Source: Acidobacteriota bacterium (GTDB lineage: Bacteria; Acidobacteriota; Terriglobia; UBA7540). From it: 6,347 nt of DNA. The notes below the pieces were generated by a model that ran no database searches, was not told the DNA's origin, and saw nothing but the letters and a program-made list of their open reading frames with translations. Below are positions 5,359 through 6,347 of this stretch, piece by piece. The position numbers were made by a program, and so were the translations under genes. Each line of letters begins with the position of its first letter. Within the stretch, counting starts at the first letter, position 1. Location of the stretch: positions 1 to 6,347 of the forward strand of contig JAKAWO010000181.1 of assembly GCA_021827255.1 (NCBI GenBank), written 5' to 3'.

Positions 5359-6096
5359 GTGGACCTTAGAACCCTTCCCAACCCGTTGCCCGAGTCCCCG
5401 AAGGAAAATGCGTCCGGCCCGTCCACGTTCGACTACATCACCAAGCTGGCCGTGCCCGTGCTCGCGCTGGTGACGCTGATTGCCACTCAATCCCAACAGC
5501 AGCCGGCGCTCACCTGGGGGTTGCTCGGCCTGGCTTTTCTCTCGGTCTTAGTGGGTTTTTACCCGCAAGCCGCGCCGTGGCTGAAGCGGCGGCGCGAGGC
5601 GCGCCGCGACGAGCGGCTGGCCCGGCGGGAATTCGCGAAGCTCCGCCAATTTGTTGAAGATTTTGGCCGGTTCGTCAACAACCAGGGTGGCGACTCGCTC
5701 GAATACGTCCTTGTGCATGAGGTTTTCCAGGGACGCACCGATAAGCTCTCGGGGCTCGGCATCCCAAGCGCCAATCTGTTCCAAGGCTTCTGGTCGAACC
5801 TCAGCCAGGACGTTGCGACCGAAAAGCCAAGCCTCGCCGCCTTCAGAACCTTGAATTCCGACCTGAGCATGCTCGTTTCGCTTTACAGCAACTTCTGCTA
5901 CCGTCCCATTTTTGAGAACCCGCCGCAGGACTTTCGCAGCCAACTCACCGACTCATACAGGAGCAGCCTCAACGCCTGCCGCGAGCGTTTTGTCACGTTT
6001 CTCAACCAATACAGCTACTTCCTCAAGAGCCTCGATGCACCCTTCGCGGAGCGATACGTCGGGCAGAAGGAGTTCGATCCGCCCAAGCCGCTTTGA
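5359..6096 (+). CDS. Uncharacterised two-helix membrane protein with cytoplasmic C-terminal domain
   Basis: I do not recognise this 245-residue protein. Residues 1-24 are polar and Pro/Ser-rich. Two hydrophobic segments follow, at about 27-43 (ITKLAVPVLALVTLIAT) and 51-68 (LTWGLLGLAFLSVLVGFY), separated by a short polar turn (QSQQQPA). The second is followed at once by a very basic stretch, KRRREARRDERLARR (76-90), which by the positive-inside rule puts both ends in the cytoplasm as a hairpin anchor. The remaining 155 residues look like a mostly helical soluble domain, rich in aromatics toward the C-terminus (SYFLKSLDAPF). No enzyme motif, Walker box or catalytic triad was seen. GTG is used as start with a strong GGGAGG. 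The gene lies just downstream of the AT-rich island and 130 bases before the restriction-modification-like gene, so it may be accessory or defence-related, but that is by location only. Confidence 0.8.
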   Translation: MDLRTLPNPLPESPKENASGPSTFDYITKLAVPVLALVTLIATQSQQQPALTWGLLGLAFLSVLVGFYPQAAPWLKRRREARRDERLARREFAKLRQFVEDFGRFVNNQGGDSLEYVLVHEVFQGRTDKLSGLGIPSANLFQGFWSNLSQDVATEKPSLAAFRTLNSDLSMLVSLYSNFCYRPIFENPPQDFRSQLTDSYRSSLNACRERFVTFLNQYSYFLKSLDAPFAERYVGQKEFDPPKPL

Positions 6097-6213
6097 GAGT
6101 CGCGCGACCGCGCGCGGCCCACTTCCGAATTCCAATTTGTCTATCGCCGTTTCTGCTGCTGCCACTTGTAACTCCGGGCCCCAGCAGGTACACTCCCATT
6201 CAATCCTCAGTGC

Positions 6214-6220
6214 AAAGGAG
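6214..6220 (+). promoter_or_regulatory. Shine-Dalgarno AAAGGAG before the 3'-terminal partial gene
   Basis: AAAGGAG stands 6 bases before TTG at 6227. It decides the start, because the same frame is open further upstream (another TTG at 6137) without a comparable signal. Confidence 0.6.
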
Positions 6221-6226
6221 CGATTT

Positions 6227-6347
6227 TTGGCGGCTTCGCTCGCGACCTTCAAAGAAGCGGTTGAAAAGCTGATCCACCGATTCGACTCTGATCGCTCGCA
6301 TTATCTGTCCAAGGGCTACCCGGAGGCCCAGGCGCGCGTGGACTTTA
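6227..6347 (+). CDS. Possible type IIG (Eco57I-like) restriction-modification enzyme, N-terminus only (gene cut by window edge)
   Basis: Forty codons are visible from a TTG start with AAAGGAG 6 bases upstream, and the frame runs off the right edge. The peptide has an amphipathic start (SLATFKEAVEKLIHRFDSD) followed by the segment SHYLSKGYPEAQARVDF. From family knowledge, the pattern L-I-x-R-F, then Y-x-S, then Y-x-E-A-Q-x-R-x-D/E-F is how many large Eco57I-type restriction-methyltransferase fusion proteins begin; it normally leads into an I-x-P-F-F-x-A-L-G-W segment, which would lie just outside. These enzymes both methylate and cut DNA at one recognition site. Neither the methylase NPPY-type motif nor a nuclease motif is in view, so the call rests on the N-terminal pattern alone. 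Type I HsdR-like proteins share a similar E-A-Q-x-R-x-x-F segment and are the main alternative. No separate methylase gene is seen upstream. Confidence 0.55.
   Translation, partial: MAASLATFKEAVEKLIHRFDSDRSHYLSKGYPEAQARVDF

Noticed and set aside
5085..5426. Minus-strand frame of 113 codons across the 3' half of the large gap
   Set aside because: It overlaps the start of the membrane-protein gene and its strong ribosome binding site and has no recognised motif.
6101..6119. GTCGCGCGAC and CCGCGCGCGG palindromes after the membrane-protein gene as a terminator
   Set aside because: Both are loopless CG-repeat palindromes without a T-tract.

Overview
The window is GC-rich bacterial DNA (roughly 60% GC by eye) holding six protein-coding genes, two of them cut by the window ends. 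The protein sequences, mainly the sensor-kinase N-terminus and the opening of the glycosyltransferase, look most like Acidobacteriota (Terriglobia-type) proteins. That is recognition from memory, not a search, so the phylum is a tentative call.

Left part (1-3477): two sigma-54-dependent transcription activators lie back to back around a 374-base divergent intergenic region. On the minus strand a canonical NtrC-type response regulator is followed, with a 23-base overlap, by the N-terminal part of a membrane sensor histidine kinase that runs off the left edge. This is a normal two-component pair. On the plus strand the second activator has an intact AAA+ domain and Fis-type helix-turn-helix, but its receiver domain has lost the phosphorylation chemistry: the acidic pair has become Glu-Pro, the acceptor Asp has become Asn, and the Thr/Ser has become Ile. 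The shared region holds a candidate sigma-70 promoter in each direction and a 19-base palindrome that could be an activator or autoregulatory site.

Middle (3740-4855): a complete family-4 (GT-B fold) glycosyltransferase, probably for exopolysaccharide, O-antigen or glycolipid synthesis. It is preceded by an extended -10 element and has no visible Shine-Dalgarno sequence.

Right part (4856-6347): a 503-base non-coding stretch follows. Its first half contains an island of about 31% GC, sharply unlike the surroundings, with three tandem 9-base TGTCCCAWW repeats, and next to it a perfect 8-bp hairpin. It looks like an insertion boundary or a remnant of foreign DNA. Beyond it come a 245-residue two-helix membrane protein of unknown function with a strong ribosome binding site, and the first 40 codons of a gene whose N-terminus resembles Eco57I-type (type IIG) restriction-modification enzymes. 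The right end may therefore be the start of an acquired defence region. The most unusual items are the degenerate receiver, the palindrome between the activators, and the AT-rich repeat island next to the membrane-protein/restriction pair.
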